Shown here: positions 28,001 through 36,393 of the stretch, one piece after another
Layout of the letters: every line of letters begins with the position of its first letter
Position numbering within the stretch: the stretch's first letter is position 1
NCBI GenBank assembly: GCA_041687335.1
Contig: JAWLCE010000020.1
Location: 16,442 to 80,441 of the forward strand
Direction of reading: 5' to 3'
Source: JAJFUE01 sp041687335
Lineage (GTDB): Bacteria > Sumerlaeota > Sumerlaeia > MVZB01
Length of the DNA stretch: 64,000 nucleotides
Notes under the pieces: generated by a model
What the model saw: only the letters and a program-made list of their open reading frames with translations
Told to the model about the DNA's origin: nothing
The model's database searches: none
Program-made: the position numbers and the translations under genes

Positions 28001-28172
28001 GTTGGCGCGCCAGATTCGCATCATCGACTGGGCGTCCGGACGGCAGCAGTTGATCGTGCTGGAGGATTCGGATTTTCACGAACCGCAGGGGCTGGCCGCG
28101 GACGGCGCCGGCGGGCTGTGGGTCGGCGACCGCGCCGGCGGCCGGGTCGCGCGCTTCAGGCTGGAGCGATGA
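25026..28172 (+). CDS. Agl23-like (TIGR03663) GT39 membrane protein with NHL repeats
   Basis: A 1048-residue protein starting at GTG. The first 550 or so residues are a multi-pass glycosyltransferase-39-like domain with the family motifs FHHDESLHAYHSWLLARDG, YDPIYHGPFLYH, YYARFARNDIYMALW and CTKENSYI. The first of these carries the acidic pair expected at a GT-C active site. The family (flippase-activity-associated Agl23) is known from Archaea and Chloroflexota. A loop region follows (about 560-800). From about residue 815 come NHL-type beta-propeller units (GPGGVACDGDGCLYVADTWG, GPRGVAVGPDGRVYITDTGNH). It lies 2 bp ahead of the DUF2298 gene and should act with it on lipid-linked sugars. Confidence 0.9.
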   Translation: MSPSSPETKSPAAARATMLALAVVLVLLVVTRLAGLGERAFHHDESLHAYHSWLLARDGPAVYAYDPIYHGPFLYHTGALVFRLLPDSDVTARLPFALAGIGVVLLILPWRRWVGWGGVLALAALLALSPVLNYYARFARNDIYMALWMVGQITAVGLYLTRPRERYLFALALFVALAYCTKENSYIHHALLGGFLAVWLGWRALAGPRRLARAVLIKYLPLARLLVLVFAFLGCTFLYVAMDSRIGPGGDPLEGLRELAGHVIALSPDRAAPDPAAFGFFTAPGREEARAGFMIACAAGVGLLLAGLETASFGRARRRRGRALAAFAAGAALLYMMLAHALLTLGPALLAEPREHFAGDLREQVVGRALLLALGALLLAPAEWLDEPLGWARRWRRRAKGWLALVAQVSLILLVGGLLFSSLGTNPGGLSAGIYHYLHYWFRQQTGEYRIWGVWWYYLPRLVLYELPALVLIGLLGPAVLASRWRRPIPPRQGDWRGVPGPLLGLAGWLALTTPVVYALLNEKVGWLLTPQALALNLLAGLLLADWMARRPAPVQHPMTPLPALLGLACGFAALQHAWAVFIVPDAPYEPIVYTGTTREYAGEMNRVTEIAEARARLGLPPPRISIEGESVWPATWYLRRLEVQWGQIDPAADVIIADDSESNRAIMAALESRGRELQPVPLRGWWFWHGNTAGLPGGVSLMDNLGAFLINQSNLAGLSGEVERHEGFGTQVLAFTLGRRIWHPTAAQNVLVLHRETGGERRVEIESIGRVGRMEATIEIERPRGMIVTPAGELAVVTGAGRVDLFSPQGVHRMSMGGGLLATALGGPGGVACDGDGCLYVADTWGHAIRKFAPGGELLASRFAGLDAAGRVGLFGPRGVAVGPDGRVYITDTGNHAVRAYDADLRPLGSWGGRGEEPGRFIEPVGITVDAGGHVYVADAGNGRIQRFGPDGRFDGQVFWQAAPPEPSEEVVALEPALAMLPDGRLALSLSLARQIRIIDWASGRQQLIVLEDSDFHEPQGLAADGAGGLWVGDRAGGRVARFRLER

Positions 28173-28173
28173 G

Positions 28174-30408
28174 ATGCAAACCCTATACACCACGCTCGGC
28201 CACTGGATAGGACCGCTGCTGATGCCGCAGGCGCTGGCCTGGCTGCTGGCGCTGGCGGCGCTGGGCTGGGCGGCCTGGCCGCTGGCGCGGCGACTATTCG
28301 GCGACGGTCCGGCCGCGTGGGCAGCCGCGCGCCCGCTGGGCCTGATGCTCCTGGTCTGGATCGCATGGTGGATCGTCCAGCTGAGCCTGAACATCATCCC
28401 GTGGTCGGGGGCGGTGCTTTACGGGGTGCTGGTGCCGGCGCTGGCGCTGTCGGCGCTGTGGCGGATGAAGCGGACGGGGGGGCGGCCGCGCCGGAGCGAG
28501 CGCGCGCGGCGGGCGATCTGGATCAGCGAGGCAATTTTCATCGCAACCTTCGCGCTGGCCCTGCACCTGCGCATCGCCGGCGGAGACATTGTCGGCCAGG
28601 AAAAATTCATGGACCTGGCCTTCCTCGGCACGCTGATCGAGTCGCCGGAGCTACCCCCGCCCGATCCGTGGGTGCATGCCGGGACGATCAACTACTACTA
28701 TGGCGGCTACCTGCTGATGAGCGCGATGGCGCGGCTGAGCGGCGCGAGCCCGGAGACGGCCTATCAACTGGCGCTGGCGCTGGTCTTTGCGCTGGGGGCG
28801 CAGCTTGCGTTTGTCATCGGCTGGGAGCTGTGCCGCAGCGTGCGCTGGGGGCTGCTTGCCGTGGCGGCGGTCATGCTGGCGGGCAACCTGGCGCCGCCGG
28901 CGGCGCGGCTGATGGGAGCCGAGTGGACGGAGCTGTCGGCGGCCCGATTTAACTGGGATCGATATTTCTGGCCGCCCTCGCGGGTGATCATCGATCGTCC
29001 GGCCGAGGGTCCGGGCGGCGAGCTGATCACCGAGTTCCCCTTCTTTTCGTTCATGGTAGGCGACCTGCACCCGCACATCATGGCGCTGCCGTTCGTGCTT
29101 CTGCTGCTGATGATGTTCGCGCGCGGCTGGCGGATGAGGAAAAGGCGCATGGGGGGAGGCTGGCGGATCGTGACAACCGGCTGGATGCTCGGCTGGCTGG
29201 CGTTCATCAACGGCTTCGATTTCATCACGATGGCGGGGCTGAGCTTTTTGCTGATCATCGTGCTGGAGCCGGTCCGGAAGCGGGGGTTGATGGGATCAAT
29301 GGCGGCAGTGGGGCGGGCCGGGCTGCGCTGGGGGGGCGTGATGGCCATCGCGGGGGCGGCCTTCCTGCCGTTTCATCTTTCGTATGAGGCGCCGATTGCA
29401 TGGCCGCCGGTGGGGCTGAGTGATTTCAGGACGGGGGTGGGGTCCTTCCTGGCGGTCTGGGGGGCGCAACTGGCGGCGGCGATGTTGCTGGTCGGCTGGG
29501 GCCTCAGCCGGATGCGTCGGAGCGTCACCGCCGGGGCACTGGTCGTGCTGCTGGCGCTGGCGCCGGCGGCGGCACTGGCCACGCTGGGCTGGACGTCGGC
29601 CGCGCTGGCGGCGCTGCTGTCGGGCGGAGCGCTGGCGGCGCTGATGGCGGGGCGCCTGGGGCGCGGCGAGCGGCTCGCGCTGGCGCTGGTCTTTTTTGCC
29701 GGCCTGATTTTCGTCGGTTGCGAGTTCATTTACCTGCGCGACCAATACGGGCACGCGCTGCAGCGCATGAACACGGTCTTCAAATTCTATTATCCATGCT
29801 GGCTGCTGCTCGGGCTGGCGCTGCCGGTGGCGTGGCGTCGCGCGGCGCGGATCGGGAACCGGCCACGACGCGCTGTGCTGCTGGCGCTGGTCGCGTTGCC
29901 GCTGCTGGCGGCGATGGAGTACCCCGCCGTGCTGGGCTGGCACCGGCTCGGACCGGCCGCCGGTTCGCGGGCGAACGTCCTGGACGGGCTGGGCTGGCTG
30001 CGGCGCGAACATCCGGGGGACTGGGCCGCGATCGAGTGGCTGCGCGGGCATGGGCGCCCGGGCCAGGTCGTGCTCGAGGCGGTCGGCGGGCCTTACACGC
30101 ATCACGCAAGGATCGCCACGCACACGCCGCTGCGGGCGGTGCTTGGCTGGCCGAACCATCAGCACGTCTGGCGCGGCCAATGGCCGGCGCAGGCCGAGGC
30201 CGACACACGCGAGATATTCGGCGCCGGCTCAATGGAGGCGATCCTGCCGCTGTTGGAAAAATACCGGGTCGATTATGTTTACGTCGGGCGGCTGGAGCGT
30301 GAGATGTATCCAGCCGAGGGGCTGGCCAAGTTCGAGGCCGGGCTGCCTGCCGTCTACGTTGATGCGGAACATCGCACCGTCATTTATCAGGCAGGGCGAA
30401 CGAGATGA
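28174..30408 (+). CDS. DUF2298 (Chlor_Arch_YYY) membrane protein
   Basis: A 744-residue polytopic membrane protein. The hallmark INYYYGGYLLMSAM is near residue 173, followed by FPFFSFMVGDLHPHIMALPF and RMNTVFKFYYPCWLLLG, both typical of DUF2298. The C-terminal soluble part (IEWLRGHGRPGQVVLEAVGG, YVGRLEREMY) resembles the end of GT39 proteins. This family always occurs next to TIGR03663 proteins and is thought to be a GT-C-type glycosyltransferase or flippase partner. The biochemical role is unproven. It ends 13 bp from the convergent giant fusion. Confidence 0.9.
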   Translation: MQTLYTTLGHWIGPLLMPQALAWLLALAALGWAAWPLARRLFGDGPAAWAAARPLGLMLLVWIAWWIVQLSLNIIPWSGAVLYGVLVPALALSALWRMKRTGGRPRRSERARRAIWISEAIFIATFALALHLRIAGGDIVGQEKFMDLAFLGTLIESPELPPPDPWVHAGTINYYYGGYLLMSAMARLSGASPETAYQLALALVFALGAQLAFVIGWELCRSVRWGLLAVAAVMLAGNLAPPAARLMGAEWTELSAARFNWDRYFWPPSRVIIDRPAEGPGGELITEFPFFSFMVGDLHPHIMALPFVLLLLMMFARGWRMRKRRMGGGWRIVTTGWMLGWLAFINGFDFITMAGLSFLLIIVLEPVRKRGLMGSMAAVGRAGLRWGGVMAIAGAAFLPFHLSYEAPIAWPPVGLSDFRTGVGSFLAVWGAQLAAAMLLVGWGLSRMRRSVTAGALVVLLALAPAAALATLGWTSAALAALLSGGALAALMAGRLGRGERLALALVFFAGLIFVGCEFIYLRDQYGHALQRMNTVFKFYYPCWLLLGLALPVAWRRAARIGNRPRRAVLLALVALPLLAAMEYPAVLGWHRLGPAAGSRANVLDGLGWLRREHPGDWAAIEWLRGHGRPGQVVLEAVGGPYTHHARIATHTPLRAVLGWPNHQHVWRGQWPAQAEADTREIFGAGSMEAILPLLEKYRVDYVYVGRLEREMYPAEGLAKFEAGLPAVYVDAEHRTVIYQAGRTR

Positions 30409-30421
30409 AAATGAAATTGAG

Positions 30422-33400
30422 TCATGGGTTGTGGGTTATGGGTTGAGGGTTGGGTTGATCGGTCAGCTCGTAGATCGTGACGCCGGGGTTGGCATAGGCG
30501 CGGCGCCAGCAGATCCCCTCGGCCTGCTCGAACTTGCGAAGGCCGGCGGCGTCGTAGCAGGCGGCTTCCAGTTCCCCGACGATGACGTAGCGGGCGCCGT
30601 GGCGCAGCAGGATCGAGCGCGCCTCCCAGGGATCCTCGGTCTCATAGATCCGGGCGAGCTCGGCGATGCGGCGTTCGACGCCGCTGTCGGGCAGCACGGC
30701 ACGCTGCTGGCGCTGGTGCCAGTCCCAGCCGACGATCGAGGGCAGGCCGGTATGGTTTGAAAAACGGTTGCCCCAGCCATAGAGCACCGGCCAGGTGTTG
30801 GCCTCGGCGATGACCGGCATGCCGCGCGCCGTCCGTCGCAGCCAGTCGATGGCCTCGGCATCCCATTTTGTTTGGATGAGTCGCCCATTGTGATTGAGCG
30901 TCGCGTTGGCCATCCAGGCCTCGCCGTCGAGCGTGGGCGGCGCGGTCGGCGCGGGGCGCAGGCGCAGGCGGGCGGTGGTGGCCGTCAGTGGATAAAGCAG
31001 CGAGGCGGCGATGACGGCGATCAGCATCGCCCGCCAGGCGAAGTTCAGGGCGCGGGGTCCACGCGGCCCATGCGCCACAGCAGCCCCCACGCCGATGGCC
31101 AGCAGCACCCATGACTGGAAATAGAATTTAAAGACGGTGTTCATGCGGGCGATGTCGCCTTGCAGCACGACCAGCTCGACGGCCAGTTGCAAGGCCAGGG
31201 CGATCGCGACGAGGAGCAGCCCAAGCCGCCAGCCGATGGAGCGGGGGCGCGCCAGCAGCGCCAGCCCGACGGCGGCCAGCAGGGCCAGCACCAAGGCGGC
31301 GGTCGCCAGACCAAAGGCAGCCAGCGCGCCGGCGGCCAGGGCTGCCATTGCCGCGATTGGCCAGGCGTGGCGCGGCCGGCGCCGCCATAAAGTCGCGCAC
31401 GCGGCGGCCAGCGCCGGCAGCAGCATCGCGCCAAAGACGAGCAGATACTCGGCCGGCGGGGTGCGCGAGCCCGCCCACCACTCGATCGAGGTGTAGCCCT
31501 TGCCGTAGGTCTCGCGGAAGGGCAGGAAGGCGAGGACGCCCAGGCCGATGATCAGGCCCGCGGCGAGCGCTGCGCGCAGGGCGCGCTCGGGCGGGGGGCG
31601 GCGGCGGTGACGCAGCCAGAGGCCGCCGAGCAACAGGGCTGAATATATCGGATAGTCCCAGGCATTGGCCGGCCACAGGGACCCCAGCGCCAGCGCCAGC
31701 AGCAGGCCCAGGCCCATGGTCGCGGGGCGGTCGCGGCGCGCGCGGGCCGCCAGCTCGATCACAAGTCCAAGCACGAGAAGGGCCAGCGGGAGCGCCAGCG
31801 CGTGCGGGTGCAGGTCGGCGAAGAGGTAGGTGAAGAAGGGGAATTCGGTGATCGGGCCGGCTTCGGTGGGCGGATGGCTGATGGCGCGCGTGGCGTCCCA
31901 GAACCAGGCCTCGGGGCGGCCGGGGCTCGACCACTGGGCCCACAGCACGCGCCACTGGACGAGATTCCCGGCCAGCGCCGCCAGCAGGATCGCCAGCAGG
32001 GCGCCGCCGATGGCGCGGCGGCCGATGCCTGCCCCGGCTCGCCGCGTGACGCCGAGCGCGGCGCTGAAGCCGGCGGCCACGACCATCGCCCACAACGTGG
32101 CGATCGACAAATTGTAGCCCACGGCCGGCGTCACGCCCGTCAACCCGATCGCCGCCGCCACAGGGACGTAGCCGAAATAGTAATAGTTGATGATGCTGCC
32201 GGCGAACCAGGGGTTGTGCGGCGGGAATCCCGCGCTGCGCACGGTCGCGTTCAGGTAGGCAAGGTCCATCGGCTTTTCGCCGCCCAGCTGCGGATGCCAG
32301 AGATCGGGATTGAGCCAGCGCACGAGCAGCATCGCGGCGAAGGCGGCCCAGAAGAGCGCCTCGCCGATAAGAAGCGGCTTCCAGCGGCGGCGGAGGAAGC
32401 GGCCGATCGCGCGAGCCTGGATGCCTGCGAGCAGCGCGCCGCCCGCCAGCCAGGCCGCCGCGAGAGCGAGAAGGGTTGCGCGGTCGAATGGGAGAAAGTC
32501 GAGGCTCACCGCCAGCCAGGCCGCCCACGCGACCACCAGCCAGCCCGCCGGGCGGGCCAGCCCCCAGCCGCGATCGGGCAGCCAGCCGGTGACGGCAAAC
32601 AGGTAAGGCCAGCCGGCGATACCCAACAGCGCAAGCAGGCTGATCCAGACCAGCACCGGATGGCGGCGGGCGAAGCCGTCGGCGGGGAAGAGCTCGTCCC
32701 AGGTTGGCAGGGCGGACTCGCAGGCGCGGCGCTCCGGGCTCAGCCAAAGGCCATTGGGGGCGCGGGTCGCCTGGCGCGGCGTCAGTTGCTGGATACGCTC
32801 CCAGGCCACGTCGCCGAGCAAGGCGCGCGCGCGGGCGATATCGAAGGCCGGGGTCTTGCGGAAGATGCGCACGCGCGGGTGATCATAGACGGTGAAGGCT
32901 TCCTCGGCGGACTGGTCGGGGAACGACAGGCGGCCGAGCCCGGGGTAGGATGTGAACTCGGCGGCCGGCTCAAAGCCCAGCTCACCCGAAAAGAGGGCCT
33001 CGTAATAGCGCAGGGTCATCGGGTAGCGCATCGGCAGCCGCGCAATGGAATCGCTGAGCCGATTGCTGCTCAGCACGATCACGTCGGCCTGGTCGAGCCA
33101 ATCGAGGGCCTGCTCGAGTTTTTCGGGCGTGTCCTCGCCATACCACTGCATCTCGACCGCGTTGTAGCGGCCGCCGAAGGGGTCCTGTCCGTCCACGCGC
33201 AAGGGCAGCGAGTCGTCCCAATGTTCGTTGGCGATCGCGGCGCCCTCGGGGATGTTTTGGAGCAGCCAACGGCTGGCACTGACGCGGCTGTGCGGCTCGC
33301 GGTAGATGCGCGTGAAGGCGACGGCCCACAGCAGGCTGCCGCCTGCGACCGCGATGATCAATGTGGCCGCAGCCAACCGCCGCGCGCGCTGGCGGCGGGT

Positions 33401-34786
33401 GGCGTCCCACAACGCCACGAGCCCCCACGCCGCGAGCACGACGAGCGCCGGGTAGATCGGCAACTGATAGCGCATCGCCTTGACCCACTGGCCGCCCTGC
33501 CAGGCGAACTGGATCAGCACCCAGCAGACGGGGATGAGGTGGGCCGCCCGCCCGCGCCGCAGCCAGGCCCAGGCCGCGCCGAGCCAGCCGGCCCAAGCGG
33601 CCAGACCCAGCAGCGGGCCCATCCCCCACAGCACCATGTTTTTCCACGGAAACCAGAACGGGGTTCGGTCGGTCCACTGGTGGCCGGGGGGGAAATCGAC
33701 CGCGCCGCTGGCGAGACGGCTCGCCTCGGCGAGGTTGTTCAGCCAGCGGCCAGCGGGCGCGATCCAGCCGGCGAAGGCATCGGGCGCCGCGAGGCGGAAG
33801 ACGAGGGCCGAGGCCAGGCCGCAGGCGACGAGCTTGCCGAAGGATGAGAGCCAGGCGTAAGGATCGCCCCGGCGCCGCCCAAGCGCGCCGCGCCAGAGCG
33901 CCACGGCGACGGCCAGCGGCACGAAGCCGGCGACCGAGAGCTTGCCGGCCATGGCGAGACCGAACAGCGCGCCGGCAGCGGCATAGTCGCGCGTCCGGCC
34001 GCGCCGCTGGGCCTGGACCAACATCACGAGGGCGGCGGTGATCCAGAACGTGGCCCAGGAATCGGTGACGAAGAAATGGGCATGCTGGATCGGCAGCACG
34101 GCGAGGGCCATCAGCACGGCCGCCAGCAGCGCCGTCCGCTCGTCGCGATAAAGCGCGCGGGCCAGCAGGAAAACCATGACGATGAGCAAGGTCTCGAGCA
34201 CGCCGCTGGCGCGCCGGCCGGTCAGGTGGATCCGGTCGTAGCCGTCGGTGCCGCTCAGACGGCCGACCAGCTTGACCGCCGCCACCGGCGCCACGCCGTA
34301 GACGAAAAATCCGTGGCCGCGATTGCGCGGGTTGAGCGGCGACGCCGACTCGTCGAAATACTCAGACAGGTTTGATGGCCAATCGAGGCCCTCGGCGACC
34401 ATCGTCAGGAAACGCTCGTCGGGATGGAGGTGCTGGCCCTCATCCCAGTCGGTGCCGGCCAGCCGCAGCCAGCCGCCCAGGGCGACGGCACCGATCAGGA
34501 CCAGCGCCAGCACGGGCCGGGGCAGCCGGAGGGTTTCATCATGCCAGCCGTGCGGAGGGGCAGCGGGCAGTCGCAGGGCGGTGGCGGGCTTTTTGGGTTC
34601 GCCGAGCAGCAGGGCGGCCGCTGCCAGCGCCGACGCGCCATAGGCCCCAAGGAGGAACCCAAAGCCGCCATCCCATGGCCTTGCCAGCCCAAGCATAGTG
34701 ACCGCAGCCGCCGTTGCCGTCAGCGCGAACGCCAACTGGAACCCTGGCCGGCGAGGCGACCATCGATCGGGAGCGCAGCGGCTCAT
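30422..34786 (-). CDS. Giant GT39-DUF2298 fusion membrane protein
   Basis: A 1454-residue protein. The first half is a GT39-like domain with the acidic motif EGQHLHPDERF around residue 120 and multiple helices. A soluble loop follows (about 520-690, with YEALFSGELGFEPAAEF). The second half is a complete DUF2298 domain with SIINYYYFGYVPVAAA near residue 865, FPFFTYLFADLHPHALALPL and RMNTVFKFYFQSWVLL. Thus one polypeptide contains what the two convergent rightward genes encode separately. Its start overlaps the GT39 gene stop (ATGA), making it the third gene of a leftward operon. Confidence 0.9.
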   Translation of the reverse strand: MSRCAPDRWSPRRPGFQLAFALTATAAAVTMLGLARPWDGGFGFLLGAYGASALAAAALLLGEPKKPATALRLPAAPPHGWHDETLRLPRPVLALVLIGAVALGGWLRLAGTDWDEGQHLHPDERFLTMVAEGLDWPSNLSEYFDESASPLNPRNRGHGFFVYGVAPVAAVKLVGRLSGTDGYDRIHLTGRRASGVLETLLIVMVFLLARALYRDERTALLAAVLMALAVLPIQHAHFFVTDSWATFWITAALVMLVQAQRRGRTRDYAAAGALFGLAMAGKLSVAGFVPLAVAVALWRGALGRRRGDPYAWLSSFGKLVACGLASALVFRLAAPDAFAGWIAPAGRWLNNLAEASRLASGAVDFPPGHQWTDRTPFWFPWKNMVLWGMGPLLGLAAWAGWLGAAWAWLRRGRAAHLIPVCWVLIQFAWQGGQWVKAMRYQLPIYPALVVLAAWGLVALWDATRRQRARRLAAATLIIAVAGGSLLWAVAFTRIYREPHSRVSASRWLLQNIPEGAAIANEHWDDSLPLRVDGQDPFGGRYNAVEMQWYGEDTPEKLEQALDWLDQADVIVLSSNRLSDSIARLPMRYPMTLRYYEALFSGELGFEPAAEFTSYPGLGRLSFPDQSAEEAFTVYDHPRVRIFRKTPAFDIARARALLGDVAWERIQQLTPRQATRAPNGLWLSPERRACESALPTWDELFPADGFARRHPVLVWISLLALLGIAGWPYLFAVTGWLPDRGWGLARPAGWLVVAWAAWLAVSLDFLPFDRATLLALAAAWLAGGALLAGIQARAIGRFLRRRWKPLLIGEALFWAAFAAMLLVRWLNPDLWHPQLGGEKPMDLAYLNATVRSAGFPPHNPWFAGSIINYYYFGYVPVAAAIGLTGVTPAVGYNLSIATLWAMVVAAGFSAALGVTRRAGAGIGRRAIGGALLAILLAALAGNLVQWRVLWAQWSSPGRPEAWFWDATRAISHPPTEAGPITEFPFFTYLFADLHPHALALPLALLVLGLVIELAARARRDRPATMGLGLLLALALGSLWPANAWDYPIYSALLLGGLWLRHRRRPPPERALRAALAAGLIIGLGVLAFLPFRETYGKGYTSIEWWAGSRTPPAEYLLVFGAMLLPALAAACATLWRRRPRHAWPIAAMAALAAGALAAFGLATAALVLALLAAVGLALLARPRSIGWRLGLLLVAIALALQLAVELVVLQGDIARMNTVFKFYFQSWVLLAIGVGAAVAHGPRGPRALNFAWRAMLIAVIAASLLYPLTATTARLRLRPAPTAPPTLDGEAWMANATLNHNGRLIQTKWDAEAIDWLRRTARGMPVIAEANTWPVLYGWGNRFSNHTGLPSIVGWDWHQRQQRAVLPDSGVERRIAELARIYETEDPWEARSILLRHGARYVIVGELEAACYDAAGLRKFEQAEGICWRRAYANPGVTIYELTDQPNPQPITHNP

Positions 34787-36393
34787 GGCCCGCTCCCCTC
34801 GCCGCCGTCGATGTCCGGCGCGACCTCATAGAGCACCGCCAGCACGCGCCCGCCCGATGCGTCGAAGATCTGGCGGCCAGTGCCGCCGGGCCAGCGGGCG
34901 TGGACGTAACGAAGCTCGGCCGAGCGCTCCGGTAGAAAGACGAACATGGCCCCGGCGCCGCAATCGAACCGATCCGCTTCGGCGATGGTCCCGAGCGGCT
35001 CAAGCACGTCATGGATGATTCTCTGGTCGGTCAGGTATTGCAACGTCGGGAAGTCGCCATACATCGCCGGGGCGCCGAGGAAATAGATCGGCATCTCACC
35101 GGGCAGGTCGCGCAGCAGCGGCGCGATAGCGACCGAGACCCCGGCGTGCGGCCCGCCGTAGTCGCCCTTGAGCTGAAAGTCACGGTTATAGGCGTTCAAG
35201 CTCCAGGCGGCGAAGAGCGCCGCCGCGACGATCGGCAGAGCGCGCGCCGGGAAGGCGGGCCAGGCGCGGCGGGCCGCCCGGCCAATCTGGATCAGGGCCT
35301 GCGCGATGAAGAAGCAGGCGGGCACGCTCAGCGTGACCAGCCGGTTCGCCTGCGGCGGCGGCACGATCAGGAAGGCCCCCGCCGCCAGCCCGCCCCACCA
35401 CCAGACCGCCAGCGGCACAAGTCGCCAGCCGCGCCGACGGACGCAGCCGAAGGTCGTCCACGCCAGGCCCACCAACATCAACGCGCCGAAGATGGGCTCG
35501 AGCAGCGGTTGCCCCAGCCCGTAATTGGAATGCAGGTCCGGCAGGACGTGAAATGAGCCGAGCGCCAGCCCGGCCTGCTCGAGGAGCAGGCCGACCACCG
35601 TGCCGCGGCCCGCGGCGACCTCACGTTCGAGCCAGCCGCTGTGAAATACGCCGAGCTGGTTGAGACGGGCCATGAAGTCATCGGGCCGGCGCAGCGCCAG
35701 TTGCAGCATCGGCGCGGCGACGAGGATGAAGCCGCCGAGGGCCGCCGCGGCCCCGATCGCCAACCGGTGTCGCCGGCGCCGGCGGGCCATGCAGAACCAG
35801 ACCAGCAGCGTCAGCGCCAGGATCGCCGCCAGCAGGCGGGCCCCCTGATAGCCGTAAAAGCCAAGTCCGGCGGCACCGCCTGCCAGCGCCATCAGGCCGG
35901 GCCGCCCACGCCGGGCACCGGTCAGCAGCAGCGCCACCATCGCCGCGCCCAGCAGAGGATCGAGGATATTATTGAGCGCGATGCGCGAAAAATGGATGTG
36001 CAAGTGGAAGGTGGCCACAAGGACCGCCGTCAGCCATCCCGCCCGGCGGCCGGCCGCCAGCGTGGCCATCCAGCCGGCCGCCAGCACCCCGGCCGCGCCG
36101 GCCAGGGCCGAGGGCCAGCGCAGCGCCCAGACGCTCTCGCCGAAGAGGCGCACGCCGATCGATTGATAGATGAAGCTCGCGGTGGGATGCGAGAACCAGC
36201 CGAAGTCGAAAGGGCTTGGCATCTGCCCCGCAAGGTGGCGCCGGACCTCGAGCCCGAAGGCGGCCTCGTCGCCGCTGAGGAGGCGCGGCAACTCCTCCAG
36301 CCGCCAAATCCGCAGGGCCAGGGCCGCCGCCGCAATGGCCAGCAGCAGCGCGGCGTGAGACCACGCCCCGCGGAGATGACGGGGCTCGTTCAT
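34783..36393 (-). CDS. Glycosyltransferase family 39 membrane protein
   Basis: A 536-residue GT-C-fold protein. The catalytic acidic region LSGDEAAFGLEVRRHL is at residues 34-49 after the first helix. About ten further helices and a C-terminal soluble domain (NRDFQLKGDYGGPHAGV onward) follow. The family uses polyprenyl-phosphate sugars in the periplasm; the acceptor is unknown. The start at 36393 is fixed by the ATGA overlap with the preceding GT4-methyltransferase gene. A longer frame to 36558 runs into that gene. Confidence 0.88.
   Translation of the reverse strand: MNEPRHLRGAWSHAALLLAIAAAALALRIWRLEELPRLLSGDEAAFGLEVRRHLAGQMPSPFDFGWFSHPTASFIYQSIGVRLFGESVWALRWPSALAGAAGVLAAGWMATLAAGRRAGWLTAVLVATFHLHIHFSRIALNNILDPLLGAAMVALLLTGARRGRPGLMALAGGAAGLGFYGYQGARLLAAILALTLLVWFCMARRRRRHRLAIGAAAALGGFILVAAPMLQLALRRPDDFMARLNQLGVFHSGWLEREVAAGRGTVVGLLLEQAGLALGSFHVLPDLHSNYGLGQPLLEPIFGALMLVGLAWTTFGCVRRRGWRLVPLAVWWWGGLAAGAFLIVPPPQANRLVTLSVPACFFIAQALIQIGRAARRAWPAFPARALPIVAAALFAAWSLNAYNRDFQLKGDYGGPHAGVSVAIAPLLRDLPGEMPIYFLGAPAMYGDFPTLQYLTDQRIIHDVLEPLGTIAEADRFDCGAGAMFVFLPERSAELRYVHARWPGGTGRQIFDASGGRVLAVLYEVAPDIDGGEGSGP

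Noticed and set aside
31802..33847. 681-codon plus-strand open frame
   Set aside because: Antisense shadow of the GT39-DUF2298 fusion, with no start signal and a low-complexity product.
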